A stretch of 64,000 nt of DNA from Enchytraeus crypticus (lineage: Eukaryota; Annelida; Clitellata; Enchytraeida; Enchytraeidae). This document shows positions 34,801-48,008 of this stretch, piece by piece (position 1 is the stretch's first letter; every line of letters begins with the position of its first letter). The notes under the pieces are model-generated. The model had not been told where the DNA came from. It did no database searches and saw only the letters and a program-made list of their open reading frames with translations. The DNA is taken from the NCBI GenBank assembly GCA_905160935.1, contig CAJHZI010000548.1, forward strand, positions 2,119,501 to 2,183,500. The letters run 5' to 3'. The position numbers and the translations under genes were made by a program.

Positions 34801-37800
34801 CATACTGATCCGCAGTCGAATATCTTACCGATATCGCCATTGGCTCCAGCCAGTTACTGATACACTTGTACTTATACAATGGAACCTTGCCTAAAATAAC
34901 TGTGTCCAGAATAAAAAAATACCTGGAAAACTTTTAGTAGAACGTTCTATTAAAATGTTTTAGTAAAGCATTTTCTACTAAGTTTTCTACTCTAGCAGTA
35001 TTATAATGTTAACGTTATATCAGCTGAATTAAAGTTACAAATTTTACTGAAAGAACTCGTTTTCTAAATAGACGGTAACAAGTGCATTTGTTCATTGCAA
35101 TCTTTGATTTATTCATTGAATATTTTTGTTCTTATATTCATAGTCTAATTTATGCTTAATATCAAAGTAATTTTTGAAATCACTTGAATATGGAATTATT
35201 TGTAATTATTCTTCTTAAATATTAGATTGATAGCATGACAACATCATGCACTGTGAATTGTTTAGGTTCGGATGACTCCTGGGGTTGAGGTGAAGATAAA
35301 GGGATTTGATGCTGCTCATGAGAGGCGAAGAAAAGAGCAACTAGAAAAACTATTCCATAGAACCGAAGAACAGGTTTGTAAGATGTCCATGTGCACGTGT
35401 GCTTATATTACTTTATAGTGTCGCCCGCTGTGTATTTGGTTACATGCACGTACAGTATACATTGAATCCGCTTTAAATTTTAATACTAGCATTTAGAACT
35501 GAGTATTTTGTGAGAAAGGTGGTCTAATATTTGGCATCTAGGTTAAATAAAGTGTTATAGGTAGATATTTTGCATCCAGAGACATCCATAGTCCTTGCTT
35601 GTAGGCAGCGTATAATATCTTGTGTTATGTGTTTATAATTGAGATTCTAATTATTACTTCAACTTGCTTTAATTAATTAATTAAGTCAACTTGCTTTTCC
35701 GAGGAATATAGACTCATATTTTACTAGAAATTCTACAAATACATTATTTACCATCTGAAACTGCATCAATATTATTTTTTCTTAACAGTGTTTTATGAAC
35801 AGTTCTTACATTTATTTAAAATTTTACAGTTTATGCTGTATTTATTTCATAGCCCTTTATGATATCTGCTGACAGAGAAGATGTTACTGACAAATCTTTG
35901 TATGATGTTACTGTATAGGATATATTGATATGTAGATGAAATAGCAGCGATTGACAGATCAATGTATAATGTTTGTAGAAAGAAGAGGAGGAGCTATTAC
36001 TAAATCATATTATCTATATTTAAAACGGGACTGATTGACAGGTCATTGTGTAATGTTTGTAGATGAGGAGGAGGAGGAGCTATTGCTAAATCATTATGTG
36101 ATAAGGAGTGATTGACAGGTCATTTTGTAATGTTTGTAGATAGAGGAGGAGGAGCTATAACTAAATCTATATTTAAAACATGACTGATTGACAGGTCATT
36201 TTGTAATGTTTGTAGATGAGGAGGAGGAGCTATTACTAAATCATAATGTGATAAGGAGTGATTGCAGGTCATTGTTTAATGTTTGTAGATAGAGGAGGAG
36301 GAGCGATTGATTCAGGAGTTGAAGAAGATAGAGCAGAGGAAGAAGGAGCGAGAGAAGAAGACTCTGGACCTGCAGAAGCTCATCACGGCTGCTGACACAA
36401 GTCTGGACGCGAGGAGGTCTGAGCGCAAAGCCTCGAAGAAAACTGTGCCGATAAAAGCTCGCGACATCAGCACTGTGAGTTTATAGTGACATTGTGACAT
36501 CAGCACTGTGAGTTTATAGTGACATTGTGACATCAGCACTGTGAGTTTATAGTGACATTGTGACATCAGCACTGTGAGTTTATAGTGACATTGTGACATC
36601 AGCACTGTGAGTGCTCTGTAATTTAGCTTTTTGTTGAGCAAACGAGCATAATAAAACAAAATATGAAACAAAATGTCTATAACAGTTTTTGTGGAAGTGC
36701 TCTAGTGTAAGATTGTTTAGTTATTGCACTTGTATTTTGTATTCTGCACTGTTTCGGTCTTTGTACGACAATTGTTAAATTTCTCAGTTGTCTAATTGAC
36801 GAATAAAACATCTTCATAAAATAGTCATAATGTTTATTTGATGACTATTATGTTTACACATAATGTTTATTTGATGACTATTATGTTTACACATAATGTT
36901 TATTTGATGACTATTATGTTTACACATAATAGTCATAATGTTTATTTGATGACTATTATGTTTACACATAATAGTCATAATGTTTATTTGATGACTATTA
37001 TGTTTACACAATGTTTATTTGATGACTATTATGTTTACACAATGTTTATTTGATGACTATTATGCTTACACATAATAGTCATAATGTTTATTTGATGACT
37101 ATTATGTTTACACAATGTTTATTTGATGACTATTATGCTTACACATAATAGTCATAATGTTTATTTGATGACTATTATGTTTACACATAATAGTCATAGT
37201 GTTTATTTGATGACTATTATGTTTACACATTATAGTCATTCATGATGAAATTCGTCCTTTAAAATATCTCAAGATTAACAAAATTAATATCTCAAAGGTA
37301 ACAAAATCTGATTTCCATTTGTACTGTAGAATCTATGATAACCATACAATTTAAAACCAATACACCAATTTGGAACGAAATACAATTAAAATCATTTCTA
37401 ATCAATGTGGTTGTTGATGTTGTTACTAATTGAATGTTTCAGTTAACGCCTGATATGACGAGCATAAAGTTTGCAGATTTCAAACAGTCTGGAGTATCGT
37501 TACGCAGTCAGAGGGTTAGTATGAGCCAGTCATTTCAAGTATTCATTCTTCATACTCTTTAGAGGTGACCAAGGCATATGCTATATGTGACTGTGACTTT
37601 TGATTGATCGTTCAGTTGTAAGATATTCAGTTCTTCACAGATCTAGTTACTGCAACGATTGTGGTTTTAGCAGCTGTTCTACTCTCTAGCTCAAAAGATG
37701 TTATAATGCATCAATCATTTATATACGAGGATTTAGCGTTTGTTTCGTCAGCTGACGATGAAGGCAAACATGATTTGAGGTAACCAAACAACCGCATTAA

Positions 37801-40800
37801 AAACATTTATTCTAAAAATCATTTATTTTAACTTAAACATTTATTTGATTATTTCTGACTTTTAGTACTGTTTTGTAATTTTCTTTGTTTTTTTGCTACA
37901 TTAGATGAAGCTTCCTGCATCATTGGGACAGAAGAAGACGAAGGCCATTGAGCAGATACTAGAGGACATGGGCATAGGTAAACTAACTTGTCAAGATTTT
38001 GCTCTGTGCCATGGTATTACTGTGTGAATGTTTGAAATGTTCTGTTAAAAGCTCTTCTACCTCAGCTTGCCCTGAAATTAGGCCATTTAAAATTGCTGAT
38101 GAAATTCTAACAAATTCTACTTCTCAACCAGTGTCGAATGTGCAAGAATGTTGTTTTTGATATAGCCTACAAGACAGTCTTTGTCGGGACTTCCTTGTAA
38201 AACATTTCTTTTTAACTGCAGGACAGTTGAAATAATAACACTTTCATCTTGTAATATATAACCTAGATATGAATCTCTTTTTTTATCAATCAGTTAATCG
38301 AAATTTAACGTACCTTTCTTATATCGATATAAAGGTCATCCATTCATTCCTGGTTTTCTGCAGTGCAGCTTCGGCTGTTGAGGGCAACGTTAATTTTCTG
38401 CTAGAGTTGGTTTTATTGGTTGATTGACGACAACTTACTAACCTGATTTTTATATTTTCTTAGAATTGAATCCTGTGCCCACGAAGGAGATAGCCTCAAG
38501 TTTTAACGACCTGCGGCAGGACATAATGCTGCTGCATGAGTTACGAGTAGCGCTCGCTAACTGTGAGTACGAACTGCAGACACTGCGCCATCGCTACGAA
38601 ACACTCGTTCCTAATAAGGTGCGTACCCCTCTTGATTAATTATACTTCATGAAGTCATGACATTAGCACGTAATGAGTTGTTGAAAGTAGAGTGTTATGA
38701 GTTCATGACGTAAGTCTACATTTGTTTTATTTGAAAAAATAAGGCCCAAGATTGATGTTAAGGTCAGTTTCATCAATCGATAGGTTATCAGTGACAGGCG
38801 GGTCAGGAATTGAACTTATGCTGACGCATGTGCTAAGGTCAGTGCTGTCCTTGGCTCCTCTATCTTATTCGTCGACAACTCTTGGTATTTATTATGTGTG
38901 CCGTCCAACTAGCTCAGAAACAAGATTAATCATCTAGCCACAGTCATCTGCGTGCCAAACTTTAGACAAAACAGACAACGCTAGGTTTGAGTCGCAGTTG
39001 TTTCTTTACTTATATCCGTACATAGTAGTCTAGGAGTTTATTTAGTACTCTACAGTGGCACACTGTTTTGATTTAATCTTGAATTTGGTAAGAAACAATT
39101 TAGCGCCATCACCTAAGCTTTAGCCACTATGAAAAAGACCGTGAGATGAACATAGAACTAAAAAAATTATATGAAGAACCAACATGAGAAAGTTGTCCAT
39201 TTTATTGCTTTCTAGATTAAAATTTATTCAGTTTAGTGTTTCAGATTGAATTTATTGCTTCCAATTTGTTGATTAGATATGAAAATTTATCCAGCTACTG
39301 GGAGTCACTGAAATTATTGCAATTTTGTGTGTTGCTGAAATTATACAGTACTATGATGTAACAGAATTATATAAGTGTTCGATTTGCTTAAATTTGTTCT
39401 TTAGAGATTTATTTTTTTTAAGTACAGACTATAGCCTGGAGCCCCTTCCCATATTTCTTCAAGTAAGCTTTGAAATTAGACTTCTTTCAGTTTTCTTAGA
39501 GATTCCTGCCAATTCTTTTTCTAGTTTCATTTTTATTTTATCTAATGGCGATTCTTAATCATCAAATATACATTGTTTCTTAAACCTTCTCTATTTGTAT
39601 ATATTTATAACATTTGGCAAACTATCACCGTACAGTAATATGACTTTGAACTGTTACTATCCAACCGTCATTGACGCCACTTCCAACACGTAAACGCCAC
39701 TAGTCTCTTCTACCACCTAATAGTCACTCCTGCCACCTAGTAACCGCTCCTAGCATGTGATTTCTACTTCATTTCTATGGTGTCCTATTTTTCAATTAAA
39801 GTTCCTTTGTATGGAATGATTCCAATGACAAGTATTCGGTGGAGTGTAGGTAGAGTCTAAATCTTACATTTATCACTTCCATTCTCTTCTACAGAATTGT
39901 AAAATATTTATTGGGGGAGGAGGCAAATGAAAGTCAAGTTGACCACTGCTCTTGGTCCAGGAATAGAAAAGGCAGTTGCCCTTGCTAAATTTTCCTATGG
40001 CGAGTTTCCCCTCTCCTACCCTATGGGTGGGGCATGCACCCCTCCTACCCTATGGGAGGAGTATGCACCCCTCCCCCCTATGGGAAGAGCATGCACCTCT
40101 CCTCCTCTATGGGAGGAGCATGCACCCCTCCTACCCTATGGGGGGAGCATGTACCCTTCCTCCCCTATGGGGGAGCATGCACCCCTCCTCCTCCCCTATG
40201 GGGGGAGCATGCACCCCTCCTCCCCTATGGGAGGAGCATGCACCACTTCCCCACTCCTCAGCTGACGTCGCTCGCCGCCCGAAGCCCGTCGTTAAGTCGT
40301 TCATTAGACGTCGTTGTGCGAGCGCTGTTAGAGAAATATGTCGACAATTTTCTCCCCGGTCTGCTCTGGGCGGGGATTGATAACCAGTGGGATCCTATAG
40401 GATTAGCTCTCGTCTGTACTGGATTGCTGGGAAAAGCGGACAGGCGGGGTCCACGGGCCCCGTTTTATCTTCTTTAGAAGTTGTTTCGAGTGAGGAAACT
40501 GACGTTAACATCAGCTTTTTTAAAACTTAAAATGATTTGTTTTTTCAACAACAGTATTGCTATGGCTGTTATCTGGCCGGTAATCAGTTTTCGAGACTAC
40601 TTTACTGGTTCATTGCAATTTTTTACTGCAGTTTATGCAAATACTCGTCAGATATGCCCTCCTCCTCCTCCTCGTCGTCTTAGGCGTATGAAATGGACTT
40701 AAAATTTTGCGTCTGGTGGAAACTAACATACGATTACATAATTCGTGGTTACTTGACTTTCTTATGAGTTTCTAATAACTGTTAGCATGCTCTAATGTTT

Positions 40801-43800
40801 CTTTAGTATTGTACTGTTCAGATTTAAGTATTAGTTATTTATTGTTTCCTGAATTAGAACCACATTTCTGATTTATACAGCACGACTTCATAACGTTAGG
40901 CTTATGTTAATCTGTCAGTATTGTTAAAAAACCTAATGTCAGTTTCCTCACTCAAATGTCAGTGACGAGTGAGCCCAGGATTTGAACCCCGCACATTCTG
41001 ATCCGCGGTCGAATAACTTACAGACATCGCCACGGGCTCCATTCGTAAGGCAAAAAGACGTGTAAATGAGGTATATCAAGTGATTCTAACCCCTCCCCTA
41101 TGTAAGATGCAGTGAGAAGTCGTTGAGGACACGTTGAAGCTGGTAGTCCGGGCAGAGAGTCGAAAGTAGTGAAGCGAGGTTTATGTATAGCGTGTGACTG
41201 TCGGCAAGTCCTGAGAGATAATACAGCTGCTTAAGCTGCTGCTGTTGAGATACAGTTGCTAGAGCTGCTGCTGTTGAGATACAGCTGCTGTCGATGAGAT
41301 GCAGCTGCTGTTAAGATACAGCTGCTGGTGAGGTACAGCTGCTGATGAGATACAGCTGCTGCCGATGAGATGCAGCTGCTGTTAAGATACAGCTGCTGGT
41401 GAGGTACAGCTGCTGATGAGATACAGCTGCTGCTGTTGAGATACAGCTGCTGATTAGATACAGCTGCTGCTGATGAGATGCTGCTGTTGCTGATTAGATA
41501 CAGCTGCTGCTGATGAGATACAGCTGCTGCTGATGAGAGACAGCTGCTGCTGATGAGATACAGCTGCTGCTGTTGTGATAATGCTGCTGTTGAGATTCAG
41601 CTGCTGACGAGATAATGCTGCATCTTTTTGTGCTTGAATTTTTAATGCATCTTTTATCCTCGTCATTTTGTTCTTGATATTGTCGTAGACGACGGTTATA
41701 GTTTGTGTTGTTGTTCTGTAATGCCGAAGAAAATTAAAAAATCGAAACTTGAGGTTTTGGAAACCCGGAATCTAGCTCATTATAATATGACACTTATGTT
41801 TTTTTGCAATTACTGCACTTTCTACGTCACCGGTATTCTTGTTTCATTAGGCTCCATTATGAACCGATCAATTAAACGTTTTGAGCAGTAAATATTGAAT
41901 TATTTCAATCTGCAAAGTTGCTGCAATCAATGTTTACTCTCTGCGTGTGAAGAATCTGTAAAGTTTCTCCTCGGACTATGTCGCACTTCATTATCTTACT
42001 TATGTTTTCCCAGAAGAACAAGTGCTGGTATCGGATAGTATATTCTTACGACTCACTGACGAAGCAACTAAGTTCCTCCTCAGACTATATCGCACTACAT
42101 TATCTTACGTATAAATTACATTATCTACATTATATTCATTGACTCAGCGTGAGTGGATTTATTTCCTGACGACTTTGACGTTGTATATCTGCGTCGTTTT
42201 CCGGTCGAGAGGTTTTGGTGACAGGGAGTTAAGAGGTTTTTAGCTGCTAACGCTGCTGCCATGATTTAGTTGAAAATTTCACGCGTGAATCTTGTTTACC
42301 ACAGACACGCTTTTTCCCGGGAAATCCATTTTCGTGTGTCGTAAAGCATAGAAGAGTAAGGGTGTGGTGAATCAATCCCAAGGGGGGGGGGGGGGGGAGG
42401 ATGGTTGTATGCGGCCGAAAATCTTTGCTGGGGGCATGTTCTTTTTAGTTTGGGCTGTGATGATGATACCGAGACTTAAATGTAACCATACTCTCTTAGC
42501 GCTTTTGTCATCCGAATTAGTGAAATACTTAACAACACATTGCTTGGAGGCATTGACTTGAATTGGAAGCATTGAATGTGTATCTTGGACCGGCCCTTTT
42601 TGATAGAGATAATGCTTGACAAGTTTGCAGTCCTCTAGACTTCGTCCCGCTCTCTTTGTCTACTTCGCAGTCTTCACTGGCTCCCTGTTAAGCAACGCAT
42701 AAAATATAAAATAGCTCTATTAACTTTTGAGCGACATAGAGAATAGTGAAAGAAAGAGAGCGAGAGATAGAGATAGAAAGCGAGGAAAAGAGAGAGAGAG
42801 AGAAAAAAACAAGAGATAGAGAGCGAAAAAGAGAGAGAGAGAAAGAGAGAGAGAGAAATAGAGGAAAAGAGAGAGAGAGAGAGAAAACAAGAGATAGAGA
42901 GCGAAGAAGAGAGAGAGAGAGAGGGAAAGAGAGAGAGAGAGAGCGTCAAACAGATCGTAGGCCCAGAACACTCAGCTCGTCTCTAGCGACTGTCGAATAC
43001 AATCTCGGCTTAACGACTGCGCCTAACTGTATTCCCTGACACCCCCCTGTCCATGAAAAAGTCCCCACCTCAATAGATGCTCTAGCCTTTCCTCTAGAAC
43101 TTTTCCAATCCTTCTCCTTCCGCTTTCCTGCCCTGTGGTGGATCTTGCTGATTTTAAACCAGGGACAGAGCCATTAATTTAAGTGACTAAACTTATGTTT
43201 AGAATTTTAAATATTCAAATAAAATATGGGCATATACGTTTACCTTCAAGTAGTACGTTTATAGGTAAGTTAATTTCTAAAAATTCATTTTTATTGTTTA
43301 AAGATAGAACTCTTGTGAAAAACTCTGTGTGAAAAATAGATTTTGCGGGTTGTCTAAACTTTCTCAGCGACTTGATTGACAGTGACGTGACGAGACTCTT
43401 TTTAAATTAAAATTTTGTAGAATATTTTTGCTATTCTTGACGCATTCGGGGCTTTGGCTGAACGATCCATCTTTCGCCCCTGTGCTCCCTGATAACCCCC
43501 CCCCCCCCCATCCTGTCTCGGTCTATTGATGAATGCGAGTGGATAATCCGCTGAAATGTAGAGTGGTGTGACAAATTACAAACACTCTCCGGCTAGAGAA
43601 CGAGCAAATGAAAGTTACATTAGATCTGCCTCTGAAACTCGCATCCAAAAAAACCTTTGTTGATTGGTAGAGAGAGTTTACAAGTGGAATATACGACATG
43701 GTGACGGGTATTTGAACTTTGTGCGTGATCTTTTAATGCAACCAATTCCACGATGACACATTACGATCTGTGCATTGGTACATGTGCAAAGTTTGCACTA

Positions 43801-46800
43801 ATTGATGAACCATCCGACGGTAGCCTGACTGTGTCCTGCGCGGTACTGGCGGGTCACTGTAGAGACTCTGAGGCCTGACAGAGTCAGGTCTGACGCATCG
43901 CTCTGAAGCCTGACAGAGTCAGGTCTGACGCATCGCTCTGAAGCCTGACAGAATCAGGTCTGACTCATCGCTCTGAAGCCTGACAGAATCAGGTTTGACA
44001 CATCGCTCTGAAGCCTGACAGAATCAGGTCTGACACATCGCTCTGAAGCCTGACAGAATCAGGTCTGACTCATCGCTCTGAAGCCTGACAGAATCAGATC
44101 TGACGCCTAAACTCTGAAGCCTGACAGAATCAGGCCTGACGCTAGACTCTGAAGCCTGACAGAGTCAGGTCTGACACATCGCTCTGAAGCCTGACAGAAT
44201 CAGGTCTGATGCATCGCTCTGAAGCCTGACAGAATCAGGCCTGACGCCTAAACTCTGAAGCCTGACAGAATCAGACCTGACGCCTAGACTCTGAAACCTG
44301 ACAGAGTCAGGTCTGACTCGTCGCTCTGAAACCTGACAGAATCAGGTCTGACGCCTAGAATCTGAAGCCTGACAGAGTCAGGCCTGATACATCGCTCTGA
44401 AGCCTGACAGAATCAGGTCTGACACATTGCTCTGAAGCCTGACACAGCTTGGTCTGACCGGAAACAGTTGAGCGCGTTGACGTCAGCGCTTAATCTTATT
44501 CCACTGTGATCGGTCAGGCACGTCTTGTGTAGTGGCTCACCCGGGATACGATGAAAGGTTGGGATCAAATGAAGGTCGATCCTGTCATCTGTCGTTCACT
44601 GCAGTCATTATGATTTACATCAATGGATCGGCCACCTCTCTGTTGTCTTTACTTTAGTCAACTAGATTAATGATAGAATCTAAATAAGCAGCAAAATAGT
44701 TGATTTATTTCTCAGCAGATATGTTATTATATTACATATATTATTAATACTATTATTATATTACACATGTATATATATATCTAATAAAGATGAAGTTAAT
44801 ATAAGATATATTATATATTATGTATATATAATATATATATATAATATATTATATATATTATATATGTATTATATAGATACATGTATATATATAGATATCT
44901 AATAAAGGTGAAGTTAATATCACAATAAATGGTACGAAATTGGAACAGGTAAGGAATTTCAAATATTTGGGTCATACTATAACCGATGATGGGAAATGTG
45001 AGAAGGAAATATTCAGTAGGATTGCACAAGCATAAGCGGCTTTTGGTAGTCGAAAAGAACTATTAACAAAAAGTCTAAAGAAAGACACAAAGATAAAGAT
45101 AGTGAAAACTTTGGTTTGGACCACGCTATTGTATGGATGTGAAACATGGACCTTAAGGAAGGAAGATATTAGGAAACTGGAGGCATTGGAAATGGGGATT
45201 TGGAGAAGAATGGAGAGGATTAGCTGGACTCAAAAGGTTACAAATGAGGAAGTCATGGAGAGAGTTGGCACAGATAGACAGTTGATAAATGTATTAAGAA
45301 ATAGGAAGAAGAGATGGAGAGGACACATTCTAAGGGGGGAGGGTCTAATAAAAGAGGTCATAGAAGGTAGAATGGAAGGAAAAAGAGACAGGGGCAGGCC
45401 GAGATTAGGTATGTTAGATGATTTAAAGACTCACTCATATGTGGAAATGAAGAGGAAGGCGGAAGACAGAGAAGAGTGGAGGCGTTATGTACCATGGACC
45501 TGCCAGTAGGCAGTGCAGTAAGAGAGAGTATATATATATATCATATATATTTCATTTATTTATCAATTTGATTTATCGTTTGATTAATGCTAAGGCCAAA
45601 TTTAGCGTCAGTTTCCTGCTCGATTGCTTGTCAGTGACGGGGAGAGCACTGGATTTGAACCATGCACCTACTGATCCGCTAACGAACTACTTGCAAACAT
45701 GCCACCGGCTCAGACCAGAATTTATCAGTTGAAGCTTAAGAATTTATTAGTGGAAAACTCTGGCAAGGATTGTGATTGAGTTGGTTCACACTAGGTGGTA
45801 GTTTTCTTATCCATAACGTTTACAATAAATCTTAATCGACTTAGAATCCCTTCTTTTATTCTTCTGTGTAGAGTGTAGAATCGTATTTCCTCTAAGTACT
45901 TGCGGGTATCTTGCTAGTTTTAAATTTTAAATATGCTATCGAGGTAATTATTGCACATATCTTTACTCTGCTACGCTTAGTCTTCTCTTGCTATGTCGCT
46001 GATTAATCGTATCCTCTTACTACATTTGAGGAGGAATTGAGTAAACTTACTATCAGTTTACTGACATTCTTAGATTAGTCTCAGTCCTATTCCGACCCCA
46101 GTAAAACTGGGACTGAAGGGAAGAAGATGATGATGATGATTCTGACTCATACAGTTTTAAAATGGATTACTATAGATTTGAAATGTTCCTTAAATTATGC
46201 TCTTTCATTTATTTATTCCTTGGATACTCTGCCATTATTCTCATCTATTTTACCTAGTCTCTCAATACTCTACCATTGTTCTCATAATCTATTTTACCTA
46301 GTCGCTCAATACTCTGCCACTATTCTCATGATCTATTTTACCTAGTCTCTCAATACTCTGCCACTATTCTCTTAATCTATTTTACCTAGTCTCTCAATAC
46401 TCTGCCACTATTCTCTTAATCTATTTTACCTAGTCTCTCAATACTCTGCCACTATTCTCTTAATCTATTTTACCTAGTCTCTCAATACTCTGCCACTATT
46501 CTCTTAATCTATTTTACCTAGTCTCTCAATACTCTGCCACTATTCTCTTAATCTATTTTACCTAGTCTCTCAATACTCTGCCACTATTCTCTTAATCTAT
46601 TTTACTTAGTCTCTCAAAACTCTGCCAGAATTCTCACACTCTCAGTTACCACGGGTCTCGCATACAGCTGGCGAGGAATGATAGCGCTATAGGGTGACAG
46701 GTTATAATAAATCCTCAAGCTGCTTATCCGGATTATTTTCCGATTCAGATATTTCCGATACTTTCCGGCATCTCAGCAGAATTTCTTGCTGATCGATCAT

Positions 46801-47946
46801 CCGTCGCACCGATCGATACTTGCGATCAGTGTGTGAGATATGAGGAGTAGAGGATTAGAGGAGCCCATGATGCCTTCGCCAGTGAAAGACTACAATTTAT
46901 AGATTTAAACTCGCCCAAGGGATAACAGTGATGGGCGGATCATTGTGTCAACCGACAGACCTTTCGATCTTCAGTCTGATACTCAACCACTGTGCCACTA
47001 TGTTATGTTATGTCAATGAGTTGTGTTACTCATTATGTTGTGTTATGCCACGATGTTATATTATGCTACAGTGTTATATTATGCCACAGTGTTATGTTAT
47101 GCCACAATGTTATATTATGCTACAGGGTTATGTTATGTCACAGTGTTATGTTATGCCACAATGTTATATTATGCTACAGTATTATGTTATGCCACAGTGT
47201 TATGTTATGCTACCGTGTTATGTTATGCTACAGTGTTATGTTATATTACGCCACTATGTTATGGGATTGATCTTACATATATAACCTACAAGTAGTTGCC
47301 TCATCAGTGGAAATGTTATTGTCAATCGACACGGCTACTTATGTATTGTATGTCATATAACATGCTGTCGTTTAGTCGTCATGACCTGATATCAGACATT
47401 TAGATTCTAACTTTTGGTTGTCCTCCCCCCCTATATCTGAATCAGAGTTGCCTCCCGTGAGTCCATTATCAGAGACCCTCTCTTTCGGTGTACCGGACTC
47501 TCTGACTGTTTCCTTTAGTGATGGATGCAGATAATGCCTGTGCGAGATGTATTATAGCACAAAACCCGCACAGCTATCACGAGGGCACTGGTGCATGGAC
47601 CTCACGATGTATTATGTGTTATGTACTGATGTTATTTGTTTTATAATGATGTTATGTGTTATATACTGATGTTATTTGTTGTATAGTGATGTTATGTGCT
47701 ATATATATAGTGATGTTATGTGTTATATAATGTTGTTATTTGTTGTATAATGATGTTATGTGTTATTTACTGCTGTTATGTGTTATATACTGATGTTATT
47801 TGTTGTATAGTGATGTTATGTGCTATATATATAGTGATGTTATGTGTTATATAATGTTGTTATTTGTTGTATAATGATGTTATGTGTTATTTACTGATGT
47901 TATGTGTTATATACTGATGTTATTTGTTGTATAGTGATGTTATGTG

Positions 47947-48008
<62 letters not shown>

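Noticed and set aside
35266-35373. Alternative DMAP1 exon 7 start at the AG ending at 36292 or later
   Set aside because: The AG at 36288 keeps phase 0 and gives IEEEERLIQELKK, aligning with the family; other nearby AGs lose residues or break the frame.
36814-37053. Thr/His/Asn repeat proteins on both strands
   Set aside because: Products of the hairpin minisatellite in DMAP1 intron 7.
39927-40477. Three overlapping + strand ORFs of 112-147 codons, Pro/Met/His-rich
   Set aside because: All three frames stay open only because the 27-32-bp GC-rich minisatellite has no stop in any frame; no domain, and it lies within an intron.
42674-43039. Arg/Glu-rich and Leu/Ser-rich ORFs (also at 16.2, 54.3, 55.0 and 60.2-60.7 kb)
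   Set aside because: Direct translation of GA/CT microsatellites; typical false coding signal.
43862-44455. CRISPR-like array: regular units with a palindromic repeat
   Set aside because: There are no unique spacers of constant length; the whole unit repeats. The DNA is eukaryotic (introns, SINEs, LINEs).
46928-47295. Three overlapping Cys/Tyr-rich ORFs that look like small secreted Cys-rich proteins
   Set aside because: They are translations of the TGTTATGTTATGCCACAG repeat in all three frames.
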